A stretch of DNA of 64,000 bases from Primulina eburnea (GCF_022965805.1 NC_133108.1:18798056-18862055); one strand, 5' to 3'. Shown: positions 1 through 11,518, counted from the stretch's first letter. Notes: generated by a model from the letters alone, not told the origin. Program-made: numbers and translations.

Positions 1-635
1 TTCATTGTCAACTTCTCTCAGACTGCTAAGCCACTCACTCAGCTCACTCGGAAAGATGCTTCATTTGAATGGACATCAGAGTGCGAAGAGAGTTTCTTGG
101 AACTTCGCAGACGTTTGACATCTGCGCCTGTTTTGGCTTTACCGTCTGGATCTGGTGGTTTCAGTGTTTACACCGATGCCTCTTTACAGGGACTAGGGTG
201 TGTTCTGATGCAGAATGAGCATGTGATTGCTTATGCGTCGAGACAGTTAAAGCCTCATGAGGAAAACTATCCTGTTCATGATCTGGAATTAGCAGCGATC
301 GTTTTTGCTTTGAAAATCTGGCGCCATTATCTGTATGATGAGCGATTTGAGATCTTCACTGATCATAAGAGTTTGAAGTATCTGTTCACTCAGGCTGAGT
401 TGAACATGCGTCAGCGTCGTTGGATGGATCTACTCAAGGATTATGATTGTGAGATCAAGTATCATCCAGGATCTGCGAATCTCACGGCCGATGCTCTTAG
501 TCGCAAGGTGAGGTTATCTGCTCTTCAGACTTGTGCTGTATCTGGGATTATTCAGGATTTCTGTTCGATGGGATTCAATTGTAAGCATCGGAAGGGAACA
601 GAGAGTATCCGTATAGCTACTATTTTGTCCGAGCC
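1..635 (+). pseudogene. pol: Element A pol, part 1: end of RT and RNase H
   Basis: Frame 1 is open from the first base. It encodes the RT thumb/connection ([19 protein letters not shown]) and then RNase H, recognised by [25 protein letters not shown] and TDHKSLKYL, ending with the linker toward integrase. The frame breaks off after the Glu-Pro codons at 631-635, where a solo LTR is inserted, and resumes in the same frame at 2110. RNase H would remove the RNA strand during reverse transcription in the virus-like particle. Apart from the insertion I see no stop or frameshift in this portion. Pol of B (31741-36159) is clearly homologous. Confidence 0.9.
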
Positions 636-690
636 TGTAGTAGCCCGAATGCCGAATTGGGTAATTAACGGATTAATGGTGATTAATCAT

Positions 691-990
691 GATCGGAAGG
701 TCCGAAGATGGTTCGGAAGCACCGAAGAGTTCGGAAGGTCCGAAGTGAGATCGGAGGATCCGATCATTAGGTGTCAAGAGTTGATCGACACGTGGGAGTT
801 CGGACGTTCCGAAGTGTAGGTTCGGTGGATCCGATCATGAGGTGTCAAGAGCAGCTGGACACGTGCATGTTCGGACGGTCCGAAGTGTATGATCGGAGGA
901 TCCGATCATGAGCTGTCAAGAGCCAGTGGACACGTAGCGTTCGGACGTTCCGAAGTGGTGTTCGGAGGATCCGAACATGGCCTATAAATA
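691..990 (+). promoter_or_regulatory. U3 palindrome array and TATA box of the solo LTR
   Basis: Repeated near-palindromes of the type TTCGGANNNTCCGAA occur between 691 and 977, alternating with short stretches containing GACACGT. They stop just before TATAAATA at 983-990. Transcription would start near 1015, where GACTCGCCAATTC is conserved with the other LTRs of this group. Confidence 0.75.
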
Positions 991-1312
991 GTGGTCGGAT
1001 TTCCTCATTTTGACTCGCCAATTCAGAGAGTTCCATAGCATTTCAGTCGTTTCTGACAGGTTCTAGTCTTGTTCCGAGATTTGGGCACTAGCGGGGAGCT
1101 GCTGGTCTTGTAGCAGAGCTGTGCTCTAGTTGGGAGCTAGCGGCATCAGCGGGCTAGCGACGGACGAAGGTTTGGAATTTTATCAGTATTTATCTCAGGA
1201 TTATCTAGTTAAGTCTGGTAGATAAGTTTAGTGATGGTTTTCACTTGATGAATAGGCTTGGATTAGACCTGTTGTCTGGTTGTTCCAGTGGATTAGGATT
1301 GCTGTGATAGAG

Positions 1313-1507
1313 GTACGAAAGTACTATCCGAGATATCCTGGTTGAGTATACATTCATATATGTGTTGCATGATTATGTGGTGCATTGATATATGTCATAT
1401 GATGCATGCTATTATGTCACGTTTATTACTGCACGTTGCATTTCATGTTGAGCCGTATCTCCTTCGAGATAGCCTTTGCTGTTGAGCTGTATCTCTTTCG
1501 AGATAAG
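1313..1507 (+). other. Leader hairpins: GNRA-type stem and two TATCTC/GAGATA stems
   Basis: GTAC-GAAA-GTAC lies at 1313-1324. Two hairpins TATCTC-(CTTC)-GAGATA and TATCTC-(TTTC)-GAGATA follow at about 1456-1507. All lie downstream of the TATA box, so they would be in the RNA. The same elements occur in both B LTRs; the A LTR has the GAAA hairpin and a single shorter second stem. Confidence 0.6.
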
Positions 1508-2109
1508 CTATATCTTGGGGCCGCTCAGCCCTGTCTTGTGGACGCATGGACACCGAGAGTACACAGTGGCCGACGGGTCGGGAGGGCTTCGGTGGTCCGG
1601 GACATTTTAGGTCCACGTCTGTCTTGTAGTGGATGCAGTGACCCAGAGGTTGGACCGCGCGGCACTATCCACTTGGCGCCTCTAGACTGAGCATTGTTGA
1701 GATCCTTTTGTGATTCCTGTTTCTTGACTACCCCGGTATCATGATCATAGCATGTGCATTTCTTATAGGTCTGTATACTCATACTTTTGTACTGGGCGTT
1801 CTTATCGCTCACGTCCTCGGTTTTGTTTATCTTGGACACCCCATTCCCTCGGGGCAGGTCTCAGGTTGGATGGTTCCGGAGGAGCAGGAGGAGGACGTTG
1901 AGTAGCCGGTTGGTTTAGTTTCGGTATCATTTGATTCGATATGGTTGTACCAGATATTCTTTACCTTATTTTGAGTTGTTCTAGAGTTCGTTTGGGTTGT
2001 ATAACTATCATTTGTTAGTTGTTTCCGCTATTATCTCTGATTAGTAATTATTAAGTTAATTGCATGCTTAGTTTTCAATTAGTAGGTGATTCTGGAACGA
2101 GTCACTACA

Positions 2110-3543
2110 GAGCCAGTTTTGTATTCTCGGATTAGAGATGCTCAGATGTCTGATTCTAAGGTTCAGAAATTAGCTCGGTTGGCTGATAGAGATAATACTT
2201 CTGGATTCCACTATCAGTCCGAGGGTCTTTTGTGCTTATCTGGTCGTGTTGTTGTACCGGAAGATGACACTTTGAGGGAAGAGATTTTGTCCCAGGCTCA
2301 TCGTAGCAAGTTGAGTGTTCATCCGGGGAGCAACAAGATGTATAAGGATTTGAGGACTCGATTTTGGTGGAAAGGTATGAAACGTAATGTTTATCAGTAT
2401 GTCTCCAAGTGCCTTGTCTGTCAGCAGGTGAAGGCTGAGTATCGACGACCTGGAGGTTTGTTGCAGAATCTTCCTATTCCGGAGTGGAAGTGGGAGCATA
2501 TCACGATGGACTTCGTGACTCACTTGCCTATGTCTGCGGGGAATAGAGATGCTATCTGGGTGGTAGTGGATCGGCTTACTAAGTCTGCCCATTTTCTTCC
2601 GTATAACAGAGATTTCACTTTCGATCGGATGGCACGGTTGTACATTCAGGAGATTGTACGGTTTCATGGTGTGCCCGTGAGTATCGTTAGTGACAGAGAT
2701 CCTCGTTTTACATCTAGATTTTGGGGCAGCTTTCAGCAAGCTTTGGGCACTACCTTGAGTTTGAGTACTGCATATCACCCAGAGACTGACGGTCAGTCAG
2801 AGAGGACTATTCGTACTCTTGAGGATATGTTGAGATCTTGTGTGATGGATTTCGGGCCAGCTTGGCAGGATCATCTGCCACTGTTAGAGTTTGCATACAA
2901 CAACAGTTTTCATAGGAGTATTGGTATGTCTCCGTTTGAAGCATTTTATGGTCGACGTTGTCGTACTCCTCTGTTCTGGGAGGAAGTCGGAGAACGACAG
3001 GTCGAGGGTCCAGAATTGATTCAGCAGGCCATGGACAAAGTTCTTGTGATCAAACAGCGGATTAAGACTGCTCAGGATCGACAAGCGAGTTATGCGAACA
3101 CCAAGCGCAGACCTCTTCATTTTGATGCAGGCGAGAAAGTGTTTCTCAAGGTATCACCTTTTCGGAGGATTCTGAGATTTGGACTCAAGGGTAAGCTATC
3201 TCCGAGATTCATTGGTCCTTTTGAGATCTTAGAATGTGTGGGAGATTTGGCCTACAGATTAGCTTTGCCACCGTATCTGTCTAGTGTTCACAATGTGTTT
3301 CATGTGTCCTTGTTGAGACGATACGTAGCGGATGAGTCTCATGTTTTGCATCCGACAGAAGTTCAGCTGAATCCGGATTTGTCTTTTGTGGAAAGACCGG
3401 TTTCGATCTTAGACCGGAAGGATAAGGTACTGCGGAATAAGACTATTCCTCTTGTCTTAGTGCAGTGGCAGCGCCGAGGTACTGAAGAAGCTACTTGGGA
3501 ACTAGAGAGTCGCATGCGGTCAGAGCATCCAGAATTGTTCTAG
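2110..3543 (+). pseudogene. pol: Element A pol, part 2: integrase and chromodomain
   Basis: This continues the pol frame after the solo LTR. In order it shows the integrase zinc domain (HPGSNKMYK then CLVCQQVKA), the DDE core ([25 protein letters not shown]), the GPF/Y-type region (SPRFIGPFEILE) and a terminal chromodomain-like segment ([31 protein letters not shown]). This arrangement is typical of Tekay/Del chromoviruses. The frame is open to the TAG at 3541 with no lesion. An in-frame GTG in the LTR at 2086 makes the open frame look longer at its left end, but the first 24 bases are LTR. Confidence 0.9.
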
Positions 3544-3667
3544 TTGTAGTATTTTCAGTTATGATTATAATTTCAGTCGTACTTCAGTTGTAATTCATTC
3601 TTAAGTTGAATGTATTGTTGTTCAGAATTGTCATTCTTCAGACCCGATTTCGCGGACGAAATCCTTT

Positions 3668-3681
3668 TTAGAGGGGGAGAA
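3668..3681 (+). other. Polypurine tract of element A
   Basis: A purine run (GAGGGGGAGAA) directly abuts the TG of the 3' LTR at 3682 and would prime plus-strand DNA synthesis. The 138 bases between the pol stop and the LTR hold nothing else I can name. Confidence 0.85.
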
Positions 3682-5020
3682 TGTAGTATCCCGATGCCTA
3701 ATTTGAGTTAATTATTGGATTAATTGTATTTCGGTGGGATCGGAAGGACCGAACCGGGTTCGGATCGTCCGAAGTTGGTTCGGATCGTCCGAAGTGGGTT
3801 CGGATGGACCGTTCTGTTCAGAGTCAGACGAGTCATGTCATGTCAGAGTTCGGATCGTCCGATCAGGGTTCGGATCGTCCGAAGACAGGTGGCTGGACAC
3901 GTGGAAGACATGCAGAGTTCGGATCTTCCGAAGTGGATCGGATCTTCCGAAGTGCACCGGATCGGATCTTCCGAAGTGGATCGGATCTTCCGATCGTTGT
4001 CTATAAATAGAAGCGCGAGGCTTCACTTTTCACTCGCCAATTCCGAGAGTTCCAGAGCGTTTTAGTCGTTTCTGATGGGTTTCTAGTCTTTTCCCGAGGT
4101 TCGGGCACTAGCGGGGAGCTACTGGTTTTGTAGCGGAGCTGTGCTCTAGTTGGGGGCTAGCGGCATCAGTGGGCTGACTACGGACGCAGGTATAGTTCTG
4201 GGTTCCCTTTGAGATTTGGGAGTATCTATTAGTCTAGTTAAGGCTTTTAGATGTGGTTTAGTGATATGGTATCACTTGGATTGTAGGCTTGATTCTAGGG
4301 CTGATTGCTAGGATCTACTGGTTTGAGGTACGAAAGTACTATCCGAGATAGCAGGATTGAGTATGCTTTACTATGTGTTGCATGTTTATATGTTGCATTA
4401 TTATCTGTCATATGATGCATGGTTTATTATGCGGCATTTGCATAATCATGTTGAGCCTGATTATCTTTGAGATAGCCTGTTGAGAGGGTGCTCAGCCCTC
4501 GTTTGTTGTGGATGGTTGGACCCCGTTGGCCGACGGTGGTCAGGTCACCGGTATATCCACAGGTTTATTTTGGTATGGGAGCCACCTCCTGGTGCGACGG
4601 CGCAGAGTGCTACATACCTTGACGTCATTTACCTGAGCAGTATTTCGATATACCCAGATCCTGGTATCCAGTACATTTTGCATACATGCATGTCATAGTC
4701 TTGTATACTCATGCTTTCGGTGCTGAGCGTTTTATGCTCACGTCCTCGGTTTATCTCTGTTTTGGACACCCTATTCGATGGGGCAGGTCTCAGGTTGGAC
4801 GGTCCAGGAGAGAGTGGACAGGGAGCTGGCAGAGGTTGACCTGTAGTTGTTGGTATTTGTTCTTGGTATTTAGTTCGATCTGGTTGTTTAAGTATTTTGT
4901 ACTTACAGATTCGATTGGGTTGTATTACTGTTTTTCCGCTGTTTACCTGATTCAGTTTTAAATTTTAATTTTGCATGCTTAAGTTCTGATTAGTAGGTGA
5001 TTCTGGAACGGGTCACTACA
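3682..5020 (+). repeat. 3' LTR of element A
   Basis: 1339 bp, starting TGTAGTATCCCG and ending GTCACTACA. Both ends and the TATA region resemble the B and solo LTRs, but the segment from about 4440 to 4700 is diverged and shorter, so A is a sister subfamily. The U3 palindrome array is at 3739-3996, the TATA box at 4002-4010 and the GTAC-GAAA-GTAC hairpin at 4328-4339. It ends directly against copia sequence. Confidence 0.9.
3739..4010 (+). promoter_or_regulatory. U3 palindrome array and TATA box, A LTR
   Basis: About ten copies of TTCGGATCGTCCGA or the variant TCGGATCTTCCGA lie upstream of TATAAATAG (4002-4010). The right-hand copies mostly carry CTT instead of CGT in the centre, which suggests local duplication within the array. 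Confidence 0.75.
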
Positions 5021-5411
5021 ATGCAGCTATGGCTAGCAAAATCCTTATGGACTTGAACATTGCAACTGGAGAAAAGGTTTCCTCAAAGTCAACTCCTTGT
5101 TTTTGAGTATATCCTTTTGCTACCAATCGCGCATTGAAGGTCAATACCTTCCCATCAGCCCCAAGTTTCCTCTTGTAAATCCATTTACACCCTATGGAAA
5201 CAATTCCCTTAGGTGGATCCACGAGATTCCACACTTGGTTCGAATGCATGGAATTCATCTCAGATTCCATCGCTTCAAGCCACTTGGATGAATCGGCATC
5301 AGATAACGCTTCCTTGAAGGTCCTTGGATCACATCCATGGTTAGGCTCATCATGGCCCTCTTCAAGAAGCAGACCATACCTCATAGGTGGTCTCGAGACT
5401 CTCTCGGATCT
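5021..5411 (-). pseudogene. Ty1/copia RT remnant (G-like family)
   Basis: The minus strand encodes the start of a copia reverse transcriptase: an acidic linker (LLEEGHDEPNHG), then SSKWLEAMESEMNSM, NQVWNLVDPP and GCKWIYKRKL, ending FSPVAMFKSIRILLAIAA where the A LTR cuts it. It closely matches 62488-62875 of copia G on the same strand. The other boundary, about 5412, is an abrupt join to D-like LTR sequence with a shared TAG. It is a remnant at both ends and cannot be functional. Confidence 0.85.
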
Positions 5412-6208
5412 TCTAGTGAGTCTATTAACTTAGCAAACCACAACCACAATAGAAAGTACTACATATACAATCACATGCAACCTTGAAAATAATTTTACTT
5501 AAAATAACATTTCATGAACGTGCATAAACATAAACATTTTCCTTTCATCATATACATTTTACTTTTCATCACATACATTGAAACGTCTTGCCCTTTTTAT
5601 TGCTTTAAAAGTACTAGAATTTTTTTTAAATAACACTCAATTTTCGACCATATACATTTTCCACATGAAAATAATTTTATAAAATATTTTACCCTTTTAA
5701 AATAAAATACCAACCATCTAGCATTTTAAAAATCAAGTGCAATAGCAATAAAATGAAATCGTCAACTGTTTTACCAAACCTAAAAAGCAATAAGTTTGAA
5801 AAGTATAGCCCATACTAAACCTCTCAAAAATCTCTCAAGAAGCATAAATAAATAGTTTTAAAATCTTTAACGTAAATCTTGAGTCATAAATCATAATGCG
5901 GAAAAAGTAGAAGCGCTGGTCCTCGGGTTGTGTGCGCCATTAGTCCAGTCAAATCATCCATCAAGTCATCCCTCAACCTCACCTGCATCCATCACACCTA
6001 ATGAGTCTAAAGACTCAACACACCATAATCTTTATAACAAATAATACGTATAAAATCGCATGCAACAGTGAAAATACTTTTAGGTAAAAATAACATTTCA
6101 TGACATGCATAAATGACCCTTAATCTTTTTCCTTTATTTTCTCCTTATCATGACATAAAACATTTTAACATGATCATAAACATTTTCCTTTTCCTTTTCC
6201 TTTGTTGA
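5412..6208 (-). repeat. Two fragments of D-like LTRs, reverse orientation
   Basis: No gene is present. 5412-5578 resembles the middle of the reverse D LTR (around 10370-10500). At 5579 a new LTR edge begins (TGAAACGTCTTGCCC) and about 630 bases follow the start of the reverse D LTRs at 9947, 12626 and 16942, but much more diverged. This is therefore an older relative of D. It stops at the start of the forward D LTR at 6209. Confidence 0.7.
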
Positions 6209-6732
6209 TGTAACGCCCTGAAAATTTGAAGGTCCACGCGAACCACATTCATGCAATTATTAAATTCTCTTGTATTTTAATTAAATGTTTTCATTGCATG
6301 AATTAATTATATTGTGCATATTTGCATGTTTAAAATATTATTTTTACTACATTGTTGCATTAAAATGTATTTTTAAAGGTTATTCGAGTTACGATCGAGG
6401 AACGGAGACCGAGGGCTGAAAAAAGAGAAAAAGTTTTTATTACATGATTGTTCTTAATTATTTGAAATTTGGGTGATGCTTTTTATTGTTTTTGAAAATA
6501 AGGGGTTTTTGAGGTGAATTTATACGCCGGGACGTAAATTTTATCGATGTCAGATTTTCAACAAAACTACGAATGTTTTGGCAACCAGACTAATAAATTC
6601 ACAAACTTATTTAAGAAAAACTATTTTTAAAATTCTAATTAAGCACTAATGGGCCTAAATTACCTACTTAATGGGCCTAAGCCTAATTAGTGATAAACTA
6701 GACTATAAAATATGTTAAACCCCACCCTTAAC
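6209..6732 (+). repeat. Forward D 5' LTR, first piece
   Basis: It starts TGTAACGCCCTG and matches the forward 3' LTR from 41031 and the reverse complements of the LTR ends at 11518, 15833 and 20150. It is cut at TTAAC (6728-6732) by a reverse E-type LTR. No gene. Confidence 0.85.
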
Positions 6733-8076
6733 TGTGGGGACCCGGACGCTAATCAAGTTCTTAATCATCATTGGGACTAATTAATCAATTAGAAACAGGG
6801 TCTTAAAATTTTTCTTTTAATATACAAAGCGGAAACGTAATGTAATTCAATTCAAATTACATATTAAACATAAACATACACATCCCGTATGATCTACAAG
6901 TATTCAACTAGGTTCAACTACTACAATCAAGTAATAAAACCTATCTATGTCCAAGTCCGGAATCACCACGCTAATCTCGATCTTTCTTCACCTCTGTGAC
7001 CCTGAACCTGCCCCACCTGTTGTCATGCACATATACAAACAAGACAACAGCCGGATAACTCCGGTGAGATATGAATATCCCAGTATAAACAATGTACACA
7101 TGCAATCATATAAAAACATATACGAAAGCACATAAGGATTATTCATAACATGTCTCAAATCAGAAAAATAAATCCATATCCAACATTCAATAATCATGAA
7201 TGGTATAAACAATGTAAATCAACATGTCATATCTGACTCAACTCAACCGACGCGTCGTCTCAGACTCGACTCAACTCTATCCTAGGGATCCCGATGTCTG
7301 AATAATGATAATATACCGAATCTCAGTCGATAGGAATGACTCAATCCCTAAACGGCATCGATATAATTCATATATTCAGTGTCTGGGCGAATCAGCCACA
7401 GAATTGACGACTCAGTCAATAACCCGACGAATCAGCCGGTGACTAGACGAATCAGCCAGTCATTAGGCGAATCAGCCAAAACCAGACGAATCAGCCTGTA
7501 ATTAAGCGAATCAGCTTAAGTTTAGACGAATCAGTCAAAATATAGCGAATCAGCTATAATTAGGCGAATCAGCCAATAAATAGACGAATCAGTCTATAAC
7601 CAGACGAATCAACCGGTGACTAGGCGAATCAGCCTATGACTCACGACTCAGTAATCAATACATGCATTCAGTATCTAAACCATTCAGTCAATGACTAGCG
7701 AATCAGTAGTCATCTCATGCAGTAGCTATAATCAATAGGCTACAAATATCAATCTTATCATACAGTAGCTATAAATCAATAAGCTACAATCATAAGTCTT
7801 ATCAATTGCAAATATCAATGCAATAAATAAAAGTATGTGATTTAGGGAAACTCGAGTCAAACCTCACTCGAGTTGTGCAATCCCAACTCAACATTAATTT
7901 ATACCTTTCTTGCTGTCGTTCTGATACAATCAAAGTCTTGATTTAAAGTCTGTCACTGATCAATGTCCAGTTGTAGCCTGTGTTGATAGGAACACAGTAC
8001 CGCAGTCGGATTCAAAATCAGACGGACGGATTTCTCGTAAATCACAAATCTATGCGTCGAACCCTTTCTTTCACAC
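6733..8076 (-). repeat. Truncated reverse E-type LTR
   Basis: It begins TGTGGGGACCCGGACGC, the reverse complement of the 3' edge of the E LTR (44554), and follows E and E' LTRs through the conserved CTCCGGTGAGATA stretch and the direct-repeat/hairpin region. Near 8076 it changes into D LTR sequence at a CACACAGG stretch without reaching its own other edge, so its U3, the adjoining D bases and the right target duplication have been lost. No credible gene. Confidence 0.8.
7385..7655. repeat. Minisatellite of short hairpins with constant GAATCA core
   Basis: About 13 units of 17-21 bp share (G/A)(A/G)CGAATCAG(C/T). Bases on both sides of the core vary but often stay complementary: TTAAGC/GCTTAA around the core at 7508-7513, TATAGC/GCTATA around 7547-7552, ATAGAC/GTCTAT around 7586-7591 and TAGGC/GCCTA around 7626-7631. 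Other units have imperfect stems. A stray unit lies near 7697. The array sits within the E-type LTR, where sister families carry a larger nested hairpin. Confidence 0.8.
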
Positions 8077-9946
8077 ACACAGGAACAAGCTGGAACAGAA
8101 AATTTGATGTTGAGAGATCAAGGGGCTCGGTTCTATGGGATTTTTGGCTTGGCTTGGGTTTGGTTGGGACCAGAGCTTGGCTAAGGTCCGTGAGGAGTCA
8201 AGGGAAGAGTCCTAGACGTGCTAGGACTCGAGACAAGAGGCTGGAAAGGAATCCTAGCAAGCTAGGACTCCAACCCGTGACCTTCAAGGAGAGAACAACA
8301 CAGGTTCAGCAGCTAGTGCAGGGCTTGTGGGCTCGGCCAAGGGGTCTGGGCTGGGCTAGGTTAGGTCCTTAGGGTCCTAAGAAGGTGCACAAGGGGTTGG
8401 TTGAAGGCATGGTTCGGTGGTCAAGTGGCTAAGGAAGAAAACATGGAGTCCTAGTCTAGGTGGGTTTCTCGGCCATGCTTGTGCTGAAGTGGGGCTACGG
8501 TTTTCATGCCTGGGGATGAGTCCTATGGGTTCTAAGGGTGCAGGAGGGTTCCTAGAGAGGCTGGTCCTAAGTTGGTGCAGGGTGGCTCAATGGGTCTCGA
8601 GCCAAACACAAAAAATGAGAGGTATAAGCTCTTGGCAGCAAGTATGCGGGAGGTTGCTGTCAAGCTTCAGTGGGTTGCTGCTCGCGTCCAGGGGCTTGGG
8701 TTGGTCTGGGCTTGGTTTGGGTGTGGTCAGTGAAGGTTAGGGATAGGTGGGCTTGGTGGTGGCCCGGCTGGGAGAGTCCTAGTTGGGTTAGGAGTCCTAG
8801 ATTTTCAAAAGTCACACACACACAAACGTGCAGAAACATGGGCGAGTTCCAGGGGGTTTTTGAGCGGGCCAGGGCTGGTGTTTTGGGCTGGGCTTGGTCA
8901 GGAGGGTCCCTAGGTGGGTTGGTTAGGTTTTGGCTCAAGGTGGCTCGGGCGTGGCTCGAGTAAATTAGGAGTTGGCTCGTGTGATTCGGTTATGTGTCAA
9001 AAAAAAATTAAAGAACAAAAATTGAATCCATGGGCCCACGGGTGTGGCTCATGAATTGGAAGGGTAGAATAAATCATAAAAAGGCTATGTGTAAAATTTG
9101 GGAACAAAATAACGAGTTTTGGATTTATTCGAGATTTAATCGCCGCACGAAACACTAATTAACGAGTTAATTGAAACACCTAGTTTTATGCTTCATAAAA
9201 TTATGAAAAATTAGGTTTAAGCTTAAATAATTATTATAAGTCTAATATTTTTGAAAATTTTATATTAAGGTTTGGTTTAATTCGGGATTAAAACGTATTA
9301 ATATGTCTTATTTAAAGATTAATTTAAAAGTCCTCGATTTATGCTAAATAAAAATACGAGAAAATTCATTTAGGCTTAAATAATTATTTGGGACATTTTA
9401 GAGTCAATGGATTTAAGAAACAATGTCAAAAACGGGAAATTTTACATCTAGGGGTAAAACGGTCTTTTTACACCTAAAAATTAGTAAACGTCATGACAGT
9501 GATCTAAATGTTGTTTTATATGCTAATATGATTATTTTCAATGATTATGGATGTTTATATGTTAATATGTCAATTTTAAATATTTATGGATTTTTAATAT
9601 GTTAATATGTTTAATGTTTTATGATTTAATATGCTAAAACTTTTATTTTAAATGTTTATGATTTAAATATTTATTTTAAACTTTTATGATGTTAAAATGT
9701 TTATTTTAAAAATTTTCATGGATGTTTATGATTTTTAATATGTTAAGTTATGATTTTTAAATATCTATGATTTTTATGATTTAAATATGGACATTTAAAA
9801 CACATGTTGCTTTCTTGGTTTCAAAATAAAATTGATATTATGCATGTTTTTATTAAGTGATGATAACATGTTGAAGGACGTGAAGGGATTGTGACTACTA
9901 CATGTTGGAAATATCGTGAGGGTTATGGTCCCAGTGGGAGCCCGAC
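8077..9946 (+). repeat. Forward D 5' LTR, second piece
   Basis: The first part (to about 8960) is G/T-rich, the latter part (9400-9800) very A/T-rich. It matches the reverse complement of 13640-14870 and, in its first 560 bases, the forward copy at 47612-48130. Open frames in the G-rich part are composition artefacts without domains. Perfect or near-perfect hairpins GAGTCCTAG-acgtg-CTAGGACTC (8207-8229) and a related one at 8250-8271 are present. It ends at CCGAC (9942-9946), the target repeat of the reverse D array. Confidence 0.85.
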
Positions 9947-11518
9947 TGAAACGTCTGCCCTTTTTCGTTTTCTTAAAAAGTGCTAGAATTTTTTTTTTTT
10001 TAAATCTGACATAACATCGGCCGAACCACAAAATATTTTTGACATCATTTTAAAAATAAACATCCAACTGCCATTTAAAAATCTAAAGAAAAGTATTTTA
10101 AAGCATAAATCGTCAAACATTTTACCAACCTAAAAACATTATTTGAAAAGTATAGCCCATACTATAACCTCTCAAAAATATCTCATAATATAAATAAAAG
10201 ACGTAAAAATATCTTTAACATTACTTAAAATCATAAATAATAACTAGTGCGGAAAACTAGCGTCGGTCCTCGGGTTATGTGCACCTTCAGTCCAGTCAAG
10301 TCAACCATCAAGACCTCCATTATCATATTCATAATCAATATAACCTGCATCAATCACACCTAGTGAGTCTAAAGACTCAACACGTCATATTCTTGATAAC
10401 GAGTAATACATAATACAGTTAACATATAACATTGAAAAATACTTGTACTTAAAAATATCGTTTTCATGAAGATGCATAAACTTAAAACATAACATTTTCG
10501 TAAACATTTTCATGATGCATAAAAACATTTTCGTAAAAACATTCACATATTGTGTCTTGCGATTTTGTGCATGTTTGTGGCTTATTTTAGGACTCTAACC
10601 TCATGTAAAACAATGTCTAAACATGTCCTGATCATGGCAGCCCCTTTAACACATATAAAACATGATTTTGGAAATTAAAAACACCAATTTAGAACACATG
10701 AACATGTAGTTACGAAAATTTAACTTGGTGCTATGTTTTTTCTAAAAAAATCATGCATAAACAAATACTATGGTGTGATGATGTTTTGAAGGAAAGAATA
10801 GGCGTGCCTTTGCGTAATTTACGCACGAATAGACGTCGACGATTTGTGAAGAACGGAGCAAGACCTTGGCTAGACTTTTCCCTTGCAATTTCTCTTTGAA
10901 ACTTTCGAAGTTTCCTTTCAAATTGTGGAAGTGGGTGCCGTGTGATGTTGGAAGAGTTTTGATTTGCTAACAGGGGTGTGAGGCGTGAGTCTTACCAATT
11001 AATGGGGAGGGGTTAACATATTTTATACTTAATTAATCACTAATAAAGCTTAGGCCCATTAATAAATCTAATTAAGCCCATTAGTGTTTAATTAAGATTT
11101 TAAAAATAATTTTGTTTAGGAAAGTTTGTGAATTTATTAGCCGGGTTGGTAATACGTTTGTATTTTTGTTGAAAAACCAACACCGATAAAATTTACGTCC
11201 CGACGTATAAAATCACCTCAAAACCTCTTATTTTTCAAAATAGGAAAAAACATCCCCCTTAACTTAAATAATTAAAAACAATTATTTAATAAAAATATTT
11301 TCTATTTTTCAGCCCTCGGTCTCCGTTCCTCAATCGCAACTCGAAAAACCTTTAAAAATTACATTTTAATGCAACCATGTAGAAAATATATTTTTAAACA
11401 TGCAAATATGCAAAACATAATTAATTCATGCAATTAAAACCATTAATTGAAATGCACAAGGAATTTAATAATTTGCGCATGTGGTTTGCGTGGATCTTTA
11501 AATTTTCGGGGCGTTACA
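9947..11518 (-). repeat. Reverse D LTR 1, internally deleted
   Basis: 1572 bp, from TGAAACGTCTGCCC to GGGGCGTTACA. It matches the two other LTRs except that about 1.64 kb is missing between the sequence corresponding to 13230 and that corresponding to 14868. The joint at about 10553 shares TT between both sides. No gene. Confidence 0.9.

Larger units (their letters stand above)
636..2109 (+). repeat. Solo LTR of a B-like gypsy family inserted in A pol
   Basis: A 1474-bp segment beginning TGTAGTAGCCCG and ending GTCACTACA (terminal inverted TGTAGT/ACTACA) is bounded by direct GAGCC repeats at 631-635 and 2110-2114. It matches the B LTRs (30166, 36323) along its length, including the U3 palindromes, TATA box and leader hairpins. 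No interior sequence remains, so this is a solo LTR left after LTR-LTR recombination. It divides the pol frame of A exactly, and removing the LTR with one repeat restores the frame. Short ORFs within it look spurious. Confidence 0.95.
1..5020 (+). mobile_element. Ty3/gypsy (Tekay-type) element A, 5' end outside window
   Basis: This is the 3' part of a chromodomain gypsy element, running from the end of reverse transcriptase to the 3' LTR. Its 5' LTR, gag and protease lie left of the window. A solo LTR of a related family (636-2109) splits pol. The right end is the LTR end at 5020; the next bases are copia sequence matching 62475 onward, so the target was probably an older copia element and the duplication probably ATGCA, which cannot be confirmed without the left end. 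Confidence 0.9.

Noticed and set aside
2236..2778. 180-codon minus-strand frame opposite A pol
   Set aside because: It is a shadow of the integrase frame; no matching domain and similar shadows occur opposite B.
7385..7655. CRISPR-like repeat array
   Set aside because: Units are 17-21 bp without regular spacers, the core is only about 10 bases, and the setting is a plant LTR.
8417..8963. Several overlapping plus-strand open frames of 90-107 codons in G-rich DNA
   Set aside because: They lie in the D LTR, have composition-driven Gly/Trp/Arg/Ser content and no domain, and similar frames appear in reverse in other D LTR copies.
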